Part shown: positions 33,040 through 41,570 of the stretch, in pieces | How the letters are laid out: each line of letters begins with the position of its first letter | How positions within the stretch are numbered: position 1 is the first letter of the stretch | Assembly (NCBI GenBank): GCA_004020875.1 | Contig: SAPZ01000011.1 | Coordinates: 1-64,000 of the forward strand | DNA from: Mesorhizobium sp. | GTDB lineage: Bacteria > Pseudomonadota > Alphaproteobacteria > Rhizobiales > Rhizobiaceae | Length of the DNA stretch: 64,000 nucleotides | Direction of reading: 5' to 3' | Translations under genes and position numbers: made by a program | Notes under the pieces: model-generated | Told to the model about the DNA's origin: nothing | Seen by the model: the letters and a program-made list of their open reading frames with translations, nothing else | Database searches by the model: none

Positions 33040-33072
33040 CCAGGAATAGCAGCAATTGAAAATAAGGCAGCG

Positions 33073-33645
33073 ATGAGCAAGCGTCTCAAATCATGCGCGG
33101 CGATGACAGCGGTGCTGCTATTTGCAGCCTCGGGAGCGGATGCGGCAGCTGATATCGCGCATATCTTCTGGAAGGATTTGCGCCCGGCGACGCAGGCTGT
33201 CGCCGGGGACGCGAACCTGCCGATGATCGCCTCAAGACTGCCCGACCACGGCGAGACCTTGTCGCTCAATCTGCAGGACAAGACCATACAATTAGCCGGC
33301 TATGCGTTGCCGGTCGATCGCGACGGCGACCTCGTCTACCAGTTCCTGCTGGTGCCATGGACTGGCGCCTGCAGCCACATGCCGACGCCGCCGCCCAACC
33401 AGATCGTGCTGGTGACGCCAGCGCGTCCCTACAAAATGAAAGAGGCCTACGAGCCGGTCGCCGTCACCGGCGTGCTACAGCCTGGCATGGAAAAGAGCCA
33501 GCTCTTCATCCTCGACGGCGTCTCGATCGTCCAGTCCGGCTACACGGTGCGCAAAGCTGAGGTGGCGCGCGTTGACAGCGTACCGGACACGGTCGCCCTG
33601 CCGCTCAACTCACCGTGGAATTTCCTCAACAAGAAGAAGAACTAA
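33073..33645 (+). CDS. DUF3299 periplasmic protein
   Basis: 190 residues with a signal peptide ending near SGADAAAD. The domain signature is clear: DKTIQLAGYALPVDRDGD followed by FLLVPWTGACSHMPTPPPN, then QIVLVTP and KESQLFILDGVSIVQSGY-like text. The family is conserved in proteobacteria, usually lipid- or metal-related in context, but has no firm function. The single Cys in GACSHMP and His-Met next to it may be a metal or redox site. It follows the DNA repair gene by 33 bp. Confidence 0.85.
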   Translation: MSKRLKSCAAMTAVLLFAASGADAAADIAHIFWKDLRPATQAVAGDANLPMIASRLPDHGETLSLNLQDKTIQLAGYALPVDRDGDLVYQFLLVPWTGACSHMPTPPPNQIVLVTPARPYKMKEAYEPVAVTGVLQPGMEKSQLFILDGVSIVQSGYTVRKAEVARVDSVPDTVALPLNSPWNFLNKKKN

Positions 33646-33693
33646 TTTCGCCGCTCCACGCAGTTGCAGTCGGCGGGCTGCGCCCCGAGCGTC

Positions 33694-34185
33694 TCACGCC
33701 GCGTTCGCGCCCGACTCCTTGTCCAGCACCATGTAATCGAGCGGGATTTCGGTCGTGTACTTGATCTGCTCCATGGCGAAGGACGAGGACACGTCGCGGA
33801 TCTCGATCTTGGCAATCAGGCGCTTGTAAAAGGCGTCGTAGGCTGCGATGTCCGGAACCACCACGCGCAACAGGTAATCGACGTCGCCGCTCATGCGGTA
33901 GAACTCGACCACTTCCGGGAATTCCTGGATCACCTCAGAGAACCGCCGCAGCCATTCATGGCTGTGCGAATTGGTGCGGATCGACACGAAGACGGTGACA
34001 CGCACATTCACCTTCTCATGGTCGAGAATGGCGACGCGCCGCTTGATGACGCCCTCTTCCTCGAGCTTCTGGATACGTCGCCAGCACGGCGTGGTCGACA
34101 GGCCGACTTTCTTGGCAACATCGGCCACCGCAAGCGTGGCGTCCTCCTGCAGGAGGCGGAGAATTTTTCTGTCGAGACGATCCAT
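33694..34185 (-). CDS. Lrp/AsnC-family transcription regulator
   Basis: 163-residue regulator. The N-terminal helix-turn-helix includes MDRLDRKILRLLQEDATLA, VADVAKKVGLSTTPCWRRIQ and KLEEEGVI; the C-terminal RAM ligand domain has SGDVDYLLRVVVPDIAAYD. The start ATG at 34185 gives the standard length and MDRLDRKIL N-terminus; the frame is open upstream only by chance. The upstream region on this strand has AT-rich TTATAGCCAAAC-like text that may be an Lrp site. Targets are unknown; no amino-acid enzyme gene is divergent from it. Confidence 0.9.
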   Translation of the reverse strand: MDRLDRKILRLLQEDATLAVADVAKKVGLSTTPCWRRIQKLEEEGVIKRRVAILDHEKVNVRVTVFVSIRTNSHSHEWLRRFSEVIQEFPEVVEFYRMSGDVDYLLRVVVPDIAAYDAFYKRLIAKIEIRDVSSSFAMEQIKYTTEIPLDYMVLDKESGANAA

Positions 34186-34293
34186 AGGGAGGCTCCAGGG
34201 GAATAGTTTGGCTATAATCCCTTTTATCGGAGCCTTCCACAAGAAAGAAATTCTGCCAAAGGCGGCAAATGCGAGTGATATCTTGCGGAATGC

Positions 34294-34911
34294 CTAACCT
34301 ATGCGATAGCTGATTTCCGACCTCAGGAACGGCAGCAAATCCATTTCAAACCAGGGATTCTTCTTCAACCAGCCGGTGTTCCGCCAGGATGGATGCGGCA
34401 GCGGCAGCACTTTTGGCATGGACGGCCCATCCCATATGGCGCGCCAGTTCCTGACCGTCTCGGTCAGCGACGGCAGTCGCGTCGTGCCCATATGCCAAGC
34501 CTGCGCATAACCGCCGATGGTCAGCACCAGGTCGATCCGAGGCATCAACGCCATCAGGTCCTGGCGCCAAGCCGGCGCGCATTCGCGGCGCGGCGGCAGG
34601 TCGCCGCCCTTTGCATCCTGTCCGGGAAAGCAGAACCCCATCGGCACGATGGCGAATTTTTCAGTGTCGTAGAACTCTTCGCTGCTGACGCCGAGCCAGC
34701 TTCTGAGACGATCCCCGGAAGCATCTGTGAAGGGCATGCCTGAGATATGAACCTTGGTGCCCGGCGCCTGGCTGGCGAGCAGGATGCGGGCACTGCCGGA
34801 CGGCCTCAGTACCGGTCGAGGCTCGTGCGGCAAGGGTCGGCCAAGCGGCTGGTCGACGCAGATGCGGCAGGCCCGCACCCTCGCGGTGAGACGCTCCAAT
34901 GCTTGGCTCAT
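34294..34911 (-). CDS. Uracil-DNA glycosylase family protein
   Basis: 205-residue member of the uracil-DNA glycosylase superfamily. The first motif is ILLASQAPGTKVHISGMPFT followed by DASGDRLRSWLG, and the C-terminal loop is LPLPHPSWRN. Four cysteines (CRIC near the N-terminus, FCFPG and RRECAPAW) could hold an Fe-S cluster as in families 4 and 5, though spacing differs. Members of this subgroup are annotated but poorly tested. The start MSQALERLTARV at 34911 gives a normal N-terminus and lies 28 bp after the glutathione S-transferase stop, so the two are cotranscribed. Confidence 0.83.
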   Translation of the reverse strand: MSQALERLTARVRACRICVDQPLGRPLPHEPRPVLRPSGSARILLASQAPGTKVHISGMPFTDASGDRLRSWLGVSSEEFYDTEKFAIVPMGFCFPGQDAKGGDLPPRRECAPAWRQDLMALMPRIDLVLTIGGYAQAWHMGTTRLPSLTETVRNWRAIWDGPSMPKVLPLPHPSWRNTGWLKKNPWFEMDLLPFLRSEISYRIG

Positions 34912-34939
34912 GTCGGACGGACTATCCAATTTTCGTCGC

Positions 34940-35551
34940 TCAGGCCGTCGCACTCGGCCGGCTTGTCAGCGCCGCGTACCAGCGCAGGACGTTCGTGCAT
35001 TCCTCCGGCACCCTGATGCGGGCCGGCTTCATGAAATCGATGGCGATCATTCCGGTGATATCGGCAACCGAATAGGCATCGCCAGCGGCGAATTCCCGTT
35101 CCGCCAGTTCCTTGTCGAAGAGGCGCAGGAACTCGATCGCCTTCGGCTTGTTGGCCTCGCCCCATTGCGGGATCTGCGGCACTTCCCACTCCTTCATCGC
35201 CGGATGGATGTGCCGGAACGCGGCCGCAACACTGGCCATGAGGTTCAGTTCAAGGCGCCTTTGCCACATCTCGACTTTTGCCTTGCCGAGCGCGCCCGTG
35301 CCGAACAGTGGCGGCTCGGGGTGCAACTCCTCGAAATAGCGGCAGATAGCGATCGATTCGGTAATGACGGTGCCGCCGTCGAGCTCGAGCACCGGCAGGC
35401 GCCGCAGCGGATTGCGCTGTGCCACCTCTTCGCCGCGATGCTCCAGCGCGCCCATGTCTACGGGCACCAGCGGCACCGTCAGCCCTTTCTCGGCAAGGAA
35501 GACACGCACGCGCCGGGGATTGGGCGCCCGGCCACCGTCGAACAGCTTCAT
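34940..35551 (-). CDS. Glutathione S-transferase
   Basis: 203-residue cytosolic transferase. The N-terminal thioredoxin-like domain starts MKLFDGGRAPNPRRVRVFLA and contains the glutathione-binding RLPVLELDGGTVITESIAIC. The helical C-terminal domain has FEELHPEPPLFG and EREFAAGDAYSVADITGM, with the N-capping box Asp. The catalytic residue near Ala9-Pro10-Asn11 is not the classic Ser or Tyr, as in many bacterial types. Substrate unknown. The gene lies between a nuclease and a glycosylase gene on the same strand with short gaps, forming a probable stress or repair operon. Confidence 0.9.
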   Translation of the reverse strand: MKLFDGGRAPNPRRVRVFLAEKGLTVPLVPVDMGALEHRGEEVAQRNPLRRLPVLELDGGTVITESIAICRYFEELHPEPPLFGTGALGKAKVEMWQRRLELNLMASVAAAFRHIHPAMKEWEVPQIPQWGEANKPKAIEFLRLFDKELAEREFAAGDAYSVADITGMIAIDFMKPARIRVPEECTNVLRWYAALTSRPSATA

Positions 35552-35598
35552 ATCATCCTCCAGCTTCTCCACCGGATCATAGGGCTCGGGTCCGCCCA

Positions 35599-36222
35599 TC
35601 ACCAGAAGCGAAAGAACTCGCGCAACACGTCGCCGAACGAGGCCAGCGTGCCGTGCCTTCGCTCGACCGGCGCATCGTGATGGCTCTGGCGCCAGTCCTG
35701 TGGCTCTTTGAAAGTGCCTGCCCAGATGCCGACCTTGGCCGCTCTCGCCATCGCTTCATCGGTTTCGAAGTCGCCGAAGGCAACCGCCCATCCAGCCTGC
35801 ACCTGGGCCCGGTTCAGGTCGGTGTCGCCTGCCCTGCAGTCGCCGAGCAGCCGGCCGTAACGGTCGCGCTGCCAGCCGCTGCAGGAAACGGGCCTGCCGG
35901 CGATCAGCCGCACCAGCGATTGCCGCGCCAGCTTGCCGCAGGGATAGTCGGCATCGGCCTTCTGGCAGGTCTGCAGGTACTCGGGAGCGTCGATGCCGCG
36001 CATGCGGATGCGCTCGGTACCGAGCGTGATCGAATCGCCGTCATTCACGATCGCCGTGCCTTGCTCCTTGCGGGTTTCGAAGCGATCGAGCCGCGCCGCC
36101 ACCAGGATCAGCAACCCGAGCAAGAGGAAGGCCAGCCCATAGTCCAGCAGCCTGCGCCAGAGGCTGCCCGGCGGGCTTGCCGCATAGCGCCGGCGCGGTC
36201 CTCGCGGCCCGAAACGGCTCAT
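35599..36222 (-). CDS. Membrane-anchored thermonuclease-family nuclease
   Basis: 207 residues. A basic N-terminus (RFGPRGPRRRYA) and one membrane helix (LAFLLLGLLILVAARL) anchor it, leaving the nuclease domain in the periplasm. The SNase signature is VNDGDSITLGTERIRMRG, then IDAPEYLQTCQKADADYPCG, with Arg, Asp and Glu of the fold present and two cysteines likely to form a disulfide. A second part has YGRLLGDCRAGDTDLNRAQV. Exonuclease action on DNA or RNA is the family rule. It is first of three genes on the minus strand (nuclease, GST, glycosylase) and is divergent from the histidine kinase. Confidence 0.87.
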   Translation of the reverse strand: MSRFGPRGPRRRYAASPPGSLWRRLLDYGLAFLLLGLLILVAARLDRFETRKEQGTAIVNDGDSITLGTERIRMRGIDAPEYLQTCQKADADYPCGKLARQSLVRLIAGRPVSCSGWQRDRYGRLLGDCRAGDTDLNRAQVQAGWAVAFGDFETDEAMARAAKVGIWAGTFKEPQDWRQSHHDAPVERRHGTLASFGDVLREFFRFW

Positions 36223-36298
36223 ATGGCAAACAGTCTCTTAATCATTCGAACGTAGCTTAACGAACTGACAGTCGCTGCGCGCAGAAATTGAAGTCTGT

Positions 36299-37822
36299 AT
36301 GCCTTTGCAACGCTCGAACACAGCGGATAAATTCATTGTGGACCGCCGTAAACCGCACCGCAACAGCGATGTGGCGCGCGCGGTGCGCAAGACGCGCGAC
36401 CGCCTTTCGCAGCAGGCCGGCAGCCTCGACTTCGACCGTGAACTGCTGAAACTGCATGCGCGCGCCATGGTGGTCAGCGCGGTCGCCATCCCGCTGCTGG
36501 TGCTTGCGGTAGCGGCTCTCGGCCGACTGGCGGGCCTGGGCAACCAGATCACCATCTGGGCCCTGGCGATGCTGCTTTGCTACACGATCGTGGCGTTCAT
36601 GTCGCGGCGCGTCGAGCGAACCGAGGCCGCTGAACTTGACCCGGCGCAGACGCGCCGCGACTTTCTGATCAGCCATTTCCTGTGTGGCCTTGGCTGGGCG
36701 TGGTTCGCATGGATCGGCTGCGACACCTGTCAGGTCGACCAGTTCTATGTGGCCAAGGCCATGGTGCTGCTGATCGCGATGGCGACGACCGCCGTGATGG
36801 CTTCCTCGCTTGGCGGCGCGCTGTTGGCGACCTTTGCCATCCCCGTTGCCGTCTATGTCTATTCCATCGTGCACCTGTGGACGCCGATCGAAGCCACGAT
36901 GGCGGCGTTGCTGATCGCCGCGCTTCCCTTCTTCGGCTATGTCGCGCGACATCTCAATCAGGCCTCGTTGATGGTGCTGTCCTTCCGCTCGGAGAAGGAC
37001 GCGCTGATCGCCGAGGTGGAGACTGCAAAATCGATGTCGGACGAAGCAAGGCGGCGCGCCGAGGACGCCAATCTGGCGAAATCGCGCTTTCTCGCCTCGA
37101 TGAGCCACGAGCTCAGGACTCCACTCAATGCCATTCTCGGCTTCTCCGAAGTGATGGCCAACGAAGTGCTGGGGCCGATGAACAATCCGACCTATCGCGA
37201 CTATGCCCATGACGTGCACGAGTCCGGCCAGCACCTGCTCGACCTGATCAACGAAATCCTCGACCTGTCGCGCATCGAGGCCGGCCGCTACCAGCTCAAC
37301 GAGGAACCGGTCGTGTTGGTGACCGTCGTCGAGGACTGCTGCCACATGATGGAATTGCGGGCCCGCAACAAGGATATTCGCATCATCCAGGAGTTCGAGG
37401 AGACCTTGCCGCGTCTCTTCGCCGACGAGCGCGCGGTGCGGCAGATCACACTCAACCTTCTGTCCAATTCGATCAAGTTCACCCCGTCCGGCGGCGAAGT
37501 GCGCGTGCGCGTCGGCTGGACCGCCGGCGGCGGCCAGTACATTTCGGTCAAGGACAATGGACCGGGCATTCCGGAAGAGGAAATCCCGGTGGTGCTATCC
37601 GCTTTCGGCCAGGGCTCGATCGCCATCAAGAGCGCCGAACAGGGAACCGGGCTCGGCCTGCCGATCGTGCAGGGCCTGCTCGCCATGCATGGCGGCGAGT
37701 TCGAGCTTCATTCCAAGTTGCGTGAAGGCACGGAGGCGATTGCCATTTTCCCGCTGAGCCGGGTGATGGAGGAATTGCCGGCCCTGCCCACCAAGACGGT
37801 TGCCACGCGCGGGCGCCGCTAA
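36299..37822 (+). CDS. Membrane histidine kinase (PleC/DivJ-like)
   Basis: 507-residue sensor kinase. An N-terminal sensor of about six membrane helices occupies roughly residues 55-215, with almost no periplasmic domain. A short linker with AKSMSDEARRRAEDANLAKS leads to the dimer and phosphoacceptor box SMSHELRTPLNAILGFSEVM with His270. The ATPase domain has the N box ITLNLLSNSIKFTP, G1 VKDNGPGIPEEE and G2 GTGLGLPIVQGLL. The H-box sequence is close to DivJ/PleC and other alphaproteobacterial cell-cycle kinases, but no such role can be assigned. There is no response-regulator gene next to it, so its partner is encoded elsewhere. Confidence 0.9.
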   Translation: MPLQRSNTADKFIVDRRKPHRNSDVARAVRKTRDRLSQQAGSLDFDRELLKLHARAMVVSAVAIPLLVLAVAALGRLAGLGNQITIWALAMLLCYTIVAFMSRRVERTEAAELDPAQTRRDFLISHFLCGLGWAWFAWIGCDTCQVDQFYVAKAMVLLIAMATTAVMASSLGGALLATFAIPVAVYVYSIVHLWTPIEATMAALLIAALPFFGYVARHLNQASLMVLSFRSEKDALIAEVETAKSMSDEARRRAEDANLAKSRFLASMSHELRTPLNAILGFSEVMANEVLGPMNNPTYRDYAHDVHESGQHLLDLINEILDLSRIEAGRYQLNEEPVVLVTVVEDCCHMMELRARNKDIRIIQEFEETLPRLFADERAVRQITLNLLSNSIKFTPSGGEVRVRVGWTAGGGQYISVKDNGPGIPEEEIPVVLSAFGQGSIAIKSAEQGTGLGLPIVQGLLAMHGGEFELHSKLREGTEAIAIFPLSRVMEELPALPTKTVATRGRR

Positions 37823-37838
37823 AGCAAACCCGTCGGCT

Positions 37839-38834
37839 TTAAAGCCGCACAGCCATTGCCATGCCCGAGCTGGTCAGCGCAGCGGCCTTGACGATACCGG
37901 CAGCGAGCGCAGCCCCTACCCCTTCGCCATGGCTGATGCCGAAATCGAACAGAGGCCGCAGTCCGAGCCTTTCGGCGGCCTTGGAGTGGCCGGGCTCGGG
38001 CGACAGGCCGGCAAGCAGGCAATGATCGAGCGTGCCCCGGTTGGCCGCGTGCAGAACTGCGGCCGCGGCAGTCGCCACGAATCCGTCGAGCAAAACAGGA
38101 ATTTTCTCCATGCGCGCCGCGAGAATGGCGCCGCAGATCGCCGCGAACTCGCGTCCGCCGACCCGTCGCAGAGCCTCCAGCGGATCGCTGAGGCCGGAAC
38201 CGTGAAATGCCAGCGCCCGGTCCACGACCTCGGCTTTTCGCGCCATCATCGCCACATCGGCGCCCGAGCCCGGACCCACCCAGTCAGCCCCCTCGCCGCC
38301 GAACAGCGCGGCGCAGAGCGCGGCGGCGATCGTCGAACTGCCGACTCCGAGATCGCCCAGGCACAGAAGATCGGCGCCGCCGGCGACCGCCTCCATGCCG
38401 AAGGCCATGGTCGCGGCGCAGCCGCGTTCGTCGAGCGCGGCTTCCTCGGTGATGTCGCCAGTGGGGATATCCAATGCCAGGTCGAAGACCTTCAGGCCGA
38501 GATCGTTGGCGATGCACACCTGGTTGACCGCGGCCCCGCCGGCGGCGCAGAGCTCTACCTCGTTGGCGGTCGCCGCCACACGCCGCGGCGAAATGCCATG
38601 CCTGACGGCACCGTGATTGCCGGCGAAGATCGCCACCAGCGGCCGATTGATCGCCGGCGGCGCCCGCCCGCTCCAGGCGGCGATCCAGGCCGCGATGTCC
38701 TCGATGCGCCCGAGCGATTCGTTCGGCTTGTCCGCCTTGGCAAACAGCGCGCGGACACGGGCACTCGCCGCGTCATCGGCAGGCGGCAACGCCGCCAGGA
38801 GGCTTCGGAAATCGTCGAAAGGCTTAGCAGGCAT
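37839..38834 (-). CDS. cobT: Nicotinate-nucleotide--dimethylbenzimidazole phosphoribosyltransferase
   Basis: Makes alpha-ribazole phosphate for the lower ligand of cobalamin (called CobU in the aerobic nomenclature). The 331-residue protein starts MPAKPFDDFRSLLAALPPAD and shows NRPLVAIFAGNHG, LCLGDLGVGSSTIAAALCAA, VLLDGFVATAAAAVLHA and a C-terminal FDFGISHGEGVGAALA. The open frame continues upstream for over 600 bp but that part is antisense to the DUF1289 gene and has no family match. No other cob gene is adjacent in the window, and I see no convincing cobalamin riboswitch in front. Confidence 0.93.
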   Translation of the reverse strand: MPAKPFDDFRSLLAALPPADDAASARVRALFAKADKPNESLGRIEDIAAWIAAWSGRAPPAINRPLVAIFAGNHGAVRHGISPRRVAATANEVELCAAGGAAVNQVCIANDLGLKVFDLALDIPTGDITEEAALDERGCAATMAFGMEAVAGGADLLCLGDLGVGSSTIAAALCAALFGGEGADWVGPGSGADVAMMARKAEVVDRALAFHGSGLSDPLEALRRVGGREFAAICGAILAARMEKIPVLLDGFVATAAAAVLHAANRGTLDHCLLAGLSPEPGHSKAAERLGLRPLFDFGISHGEGVGAALAAGIVKAAALTSSGMAMAVRL

Positions 38835-38999
38835 TTGCGTCGGTCGCGGTTCGTTGCGGAAATCGCAAGCGGCATAGCCGCCTTCTCGAGCCGGCACAAC
38901 CGCCTGACGATGCCGCGAACGCATCGCCTTGCGACGCATCCCGGAGGGCTTGCATTGCCCCAGCGGTTGCACCATGTGGAATGAACGCAAGAGAACAGT

Positions 39000-39230
39000 A
39001 TGACCGCCATCGAATCCCCCTGCATCCTGGTCTGTTCGATCGATATGAAAACCGGCTTCTGCTTCGGTTGCGGCCGCACGCGCGACGAGATTTCCGGCTG
39101 GCTCACGATGACTCCCGAAACGCGCCGGGGGGTGATGGCCGAACTGCCGGCGCGGCTCGAAACGGTCGAGCGCCGGCCGCGCCGTGAAACCCGGCGTGCC
39201 CGCATTGCGCGCGAACGCGGCGTTTTGTGA
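39000..39230 (+). CDS. DUF1289 small cysteine-rich protein
   Basis: 76-residue cytosolic protein. The DUF1289 signature [20 protein letters not shown] has two cysteine pairs that can bind a metal, followed by [15 protein letters not shown]. The C-terminus is strongly basic ([17 protein letters not shown]), suggesting nucleic-acid contact. Function unknown; the family is frequent in proteobacteria next to clan AA aspartic protease genes, as here, with ten bases before the next gene. The start follows AAGAGAAC a few bases upstream. Confidence 0.9.
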   Translation: MTAIESPCILVCSIDMKTGFCFGCGRTRDEISGWLTMTPETRRGVMAELPARLETVERRPRRETRRARIARERGVL

Positions 39231-39240
39231 GAAGAAACCG

Positions 39241-39945
39241 ATGAACCGGCTGTTCTGGATCGTCATGGCGGTGATCGGCGCCGGGCTGGTGCTCTTGATG
39301 CTCAACAATTCGGCCGGCCACACCTTCGGCATGAACAACAATGATTTCGGCCGGCTGATCTGGGTCGGCGTGCTGGTCATGGTGATCGGCGCAAGCCTGC
39401 TCCGCTCCGGCCGGCCGCTGGGCGACATGGCACGCAATATCGGTGTCTGGGCCGCACTGATCCTCATGCTGATCGCCGGCTACCAGTATCGCTACGAGTT
39501 GCAGGACGTCGCGAGCCGCGTGACCGCCGGCCTGGTGCCGGGCAGCCCGCTGGCGCTCGGCGTGGAGAATGGCCGCCCGACCGTCACGCTTGACAAAGCC
39601 GACAACGGCCATTTCGAGGCCCGGATCCTGGTCAACGGCACGCCGGTGCGCGCCGTCGTCGACACCGGCGCGACCAGCACGGTGCTGACATCGGAAGATG
39701 CCCAGGCCGCCGGCTTCAACCCGGCCGCGCTCAGCTACAGCGTCGACGTTTCCACCGCCAATGGCATGGCGCGCGCCGCGACGGTCAGGACCGACGAGGT
39801 GGCGATCGGCGGCATCGTGCGCAAGGACATGACGGTGATGGTCGCCGCGCCCGGTATGCTGGAACAAAGCCTGCTTGGCATGAACTTCATCGGCTCGTTG
39901 TCGGGCTTCGACGTGCGCGGCGACCGCATGATCCTGCGAGATTGA
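39241..39945 (+). CDS. TIGR02281-type membrane aspartic protease (retropepsin-like)
   Basis: 234 residues. Three N-terminal hydrophobic segments (VMAVIGAGLVLLML, LIWVGVLVMVIGASLL, IGVWAALILMLIAGYQY) anchor the protein. The C-terminal domain is a single retropepsin-like lobe with the active site VDTGATSTVL and the flap region MTVMVAAPGMLEQSLLGMNF, and is expected on the periplasmic side. Like retropepsins it should work as a homodimer. Targets are unknown. The start is ten bases after DUF1289, so the two form one operon. It converges with dusA. Confidence 0.9.
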   Translation: MNRLFWIVMAVIGAGLVLLMLNNSAGHTFGMNNNDFGRLIWVGVLVMVIGASLLRSGRPLGDMARNIGVWAALILMLIAGYQYRYELQDVASRVTAGLVPGSPLALGVENGRPTVTLDKADNGHFEARILVNGTPVRAVVDTGATSTVLTSEDAQAAGFNPAALSYSVDVSTANGMARAATVRTDEVAIGGIVRKDMTVMVAAPGMLEQSLLGMNFIGSLSGFDVRGDRMILRD

Positions 39946-39952
39946 CCGAAAA

Positions 39953-40951
39953 TCAGGCCGCCTCGGCTTCAGCGGCCGTAAAATCAATCGCTGCGAATGC
40001 AGTCCTCAGCACCTCCGGCCCGGCGCCGGGCTTGTTTGCGTCGACGGAAAGAATCTGCCGGAAGCGGCGCGCGCCGGGCAAGCCGTGGAACAGTCCGACC
40101 ATGTGGCGGGTGATGTGGCCGAGCCGGCCGCCCCGCTCGATATGGCGCGCGGCATAGCCGGCCATGGCGTCGATCAGTGCCGGATAATCGAAGGCGATAG
40201 CCGCCTCGCCGTAGAATGTGGCGTCGACGCCGGTGAGGATGCCCGGCGTATGATAGGCGGCGCGGCCGAGCATCACGCCGTCAACATGGCCGAGATGCGC
40301 CGACACTTCGGCAAGCGATTGAATGCCGCCGTTGATGCCGATGAATTCGTTCGGTTTTCTGGCCTTCAGCCGATAGACGCGCGCATAGTCAAGCGGCGGG
40401 ATCTCGCGGTTCTCCTTAGGACTCAGCCCTTCCAGCCAGGCCTTGCGGGCATGTACCCAGAGCGCGTCGGCGCCAGCGGCGAGCACGCCGTCGGCGAGCG
40501 CGTCGAGGGCGGGCTCCGGGTCCTGATCGTCGACGCCGATGCGGCATTTGACCGTGACCGGGATCTTCACCGACGCTTTCATGGCCGCGACGCACTCTGC
40601 GACCAAGGCCGGCGTCTTGATCAGGCAGGCGCCGAACGTCCCCGACTGGACCCGGTCGGAGGGGCAGCCGACATTGAGGTTGATCTCGTCATAACCGAAC
40701 GCCTCGCCGATCCGCGCCGCTTCGGCGAGCTTTGCCGGATCCGATCCGCCAAGCTGCAATGCAACCGGGTGCTCGACATCGTCGAAACCGAGCAGTCTCT
40801 CTCGCGCGCCATGGATGACCGCGTCCGCCACAACCATCTCGGTGTAAAGCAGCGCGCGCCCGGTCAACTGGCGGTGGAAGAACCGGCAGTGCCGATCCGT
40901 CCAGTCCATCATGGGCGCCACGGCTACTCTATGGTTCTGATTTTTCAGCAT
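39953..40951 (-). CDS. dusA: tRNA-dihydrouridine(20/20a) synthase DusA
   Basis: FMN enzyme that reduces uridine 20/20a in tRNA. The 332-residue protein starts MLKNQNHRVAVAPMMDWTDR with the DusA-specific N-terminus. The catalytic region is NLNVGCPSDRVQSGTFGACL, where the second Cys is the proton donor. HARKAWLEGLSPKENR and IGINGGIQSLAE mark the FMN and tRNA sites. The AAPMMDWTD-type 5' segment of dusA is a known attachment site for dusA-specific integrases, and an integrase remnant lies directly upstream at 41065. Confidence 0.96.
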   Translation of the reverse strand: MLKNQNHRVAVAPMMDWTDRHCRFFHRQLTGRALLYTEMVVADAVIHGARERLLGFDDVEHPVALQLGGSDPAKLAEAARIGEAFGYDEINLNVGCPSDRVQSGTFGACLIKTPALVAECVAAMKASVKIPVTVKCRIGVDDQDPEPALDALADGVLAAGADALWVHARKAWLEGLSPKENREIPPLDYARVYRLKARKPNEFIGINGGIQSLAEVSAHLGHVDGVMLGRAAYHTPGILTGVDATFYGEAAIAFDYPALIDAMAGYAARHIERGGRLGHITRHMVGLFHGLPGARRFRQILSVDANKPGAGPEVLRTAFAAIDFTAAEAEAA

Positions 40952-41064
40952 TTTTCATCTAACATTAATTCCTGGAACCTGCCGAGTGCACACGAATTCA
41001 AGCCAAAATACGACCCTTCTCGCCACGTTTCGATCTCTCAGTGCACACGGAGCGCACACAAAAA

Positions 41065-41316
41065 ATGGCCACCTACACGAAGCTCTCATCCAGTTCTTGG
41101 TGCGTGCAGGTTCGCCGCAAAGATCGCTACGTCAGCGAGACGTTCTTGCGCCGAGACGACGCGCGGCGATGGGCGATCGAGACCGAACGCCAACTCGACG
41201 GCGGCAAGACGCCAACCAAGTCCCGTGTAGCGCGCCTTAAGACTTTCGGCGAACTCATGACCTCCATATCGACTACATGTGCAATGTACGCAAGTCCCCT
41301 CGCCGCTCCTGTCGTA
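41065..41316 (+). pseudogene. N-terminal fragment of a phage/island integrase, frameshifted
   Basis: From ATG 41065 the frame encodes MATYTKLSSSSWCVQVRRKD, then RYVSETFLRRDDARRWAIET and ARLKTFGELM, the N-terminal arm-binding domain of a tyrosine recombinase common in Mesorhizobium. After 41258 one base seems missing: in the next frame the sequence continues DLHIDYMCNVRKSPRRS, as expected for the family. It is then cut by insertion-sequence text at 41317. The catalytic part is absent. GTGCACAC at 40986 and 41041 and GCGCACAC at 41052 may be old arm sites. It lies between the dusA start and the catabolic region. Confidence 0.75.
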
Positions 41317-41444
41317 AGCACATGAGTTGTCCGGGTTAGGTAGCACACGAGTTGCCCGGTTTTATCGCCAGCGAATGGAGGCTGGGATGGGACGGACAAC
41401 ATGGCTACAGGACCGGAGAATGCAGAAGTTTCGGGACGTTTAAA
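41317..41444 (+). mobile_element. 5' remnant of an ISNCY-like insertion sequence
   Basis: Two imperfect 21-bp direct repeats (41317-41337 and 41342-41362, both containing GAGTTG then CCGG) precede an ATG at 41387. The 18 codons MGRTTWLQDRRMQKFRDV are the N-terminus of a transposase I associate with the ISNCY/IS1202 group, then a stop follows and the rest is gone. Only the left end of the element is present. Confidence 0.6.
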
Positions 41445-41472
41445 AAAGCCGCCCCGGTCAGACCGGGACGGC
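41442..41472 (-). terminator. Strong intrinsic terminator on the minus strand
   Basis: Minus-strand stem of ten pairs with one mismatch (GCCGTCCCGG with CCGGGGCGGC, 41448-41472) and a 5-nt loop, then six T (41442-41447). It lies about 100 nt after the GNAT gene stop and could end that transcript or a small RNA arising from the gap 41473-41570. Confidence 0.75.
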
Positions 41473-41570
41473 CAGCGATTTGTGAGCAAATTGGTTGCGG
41501 GGAACAGGCTTCCGGAGAACGGCTGAGATTGAATGCTCGCCGGCACTTTCGTAGACCAGGCAACACCGAA

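Noticed and set aside
38835..38999. Cobalamin riboswitch upstream of cobT
   Set aside because: The gap has GC-rich hairpins and a GCAAGCCCTCCGGG-like stretch, but I cannot find the conserved B12-box core, so no riboswitch is called.
38835..39467. N-terminal extension of cobT
   Set aside because: The frame is open but antisense to DUF1289 and lacks CobT similarity; the ATG at 38834 gives the family N-terminus.
41127..41546. Open frame on the minus strand through the integrase and insertion-sequence remnants
   Set aside because: It runs across several unrelated remnants and a strong terminator; no domain is recognisable.
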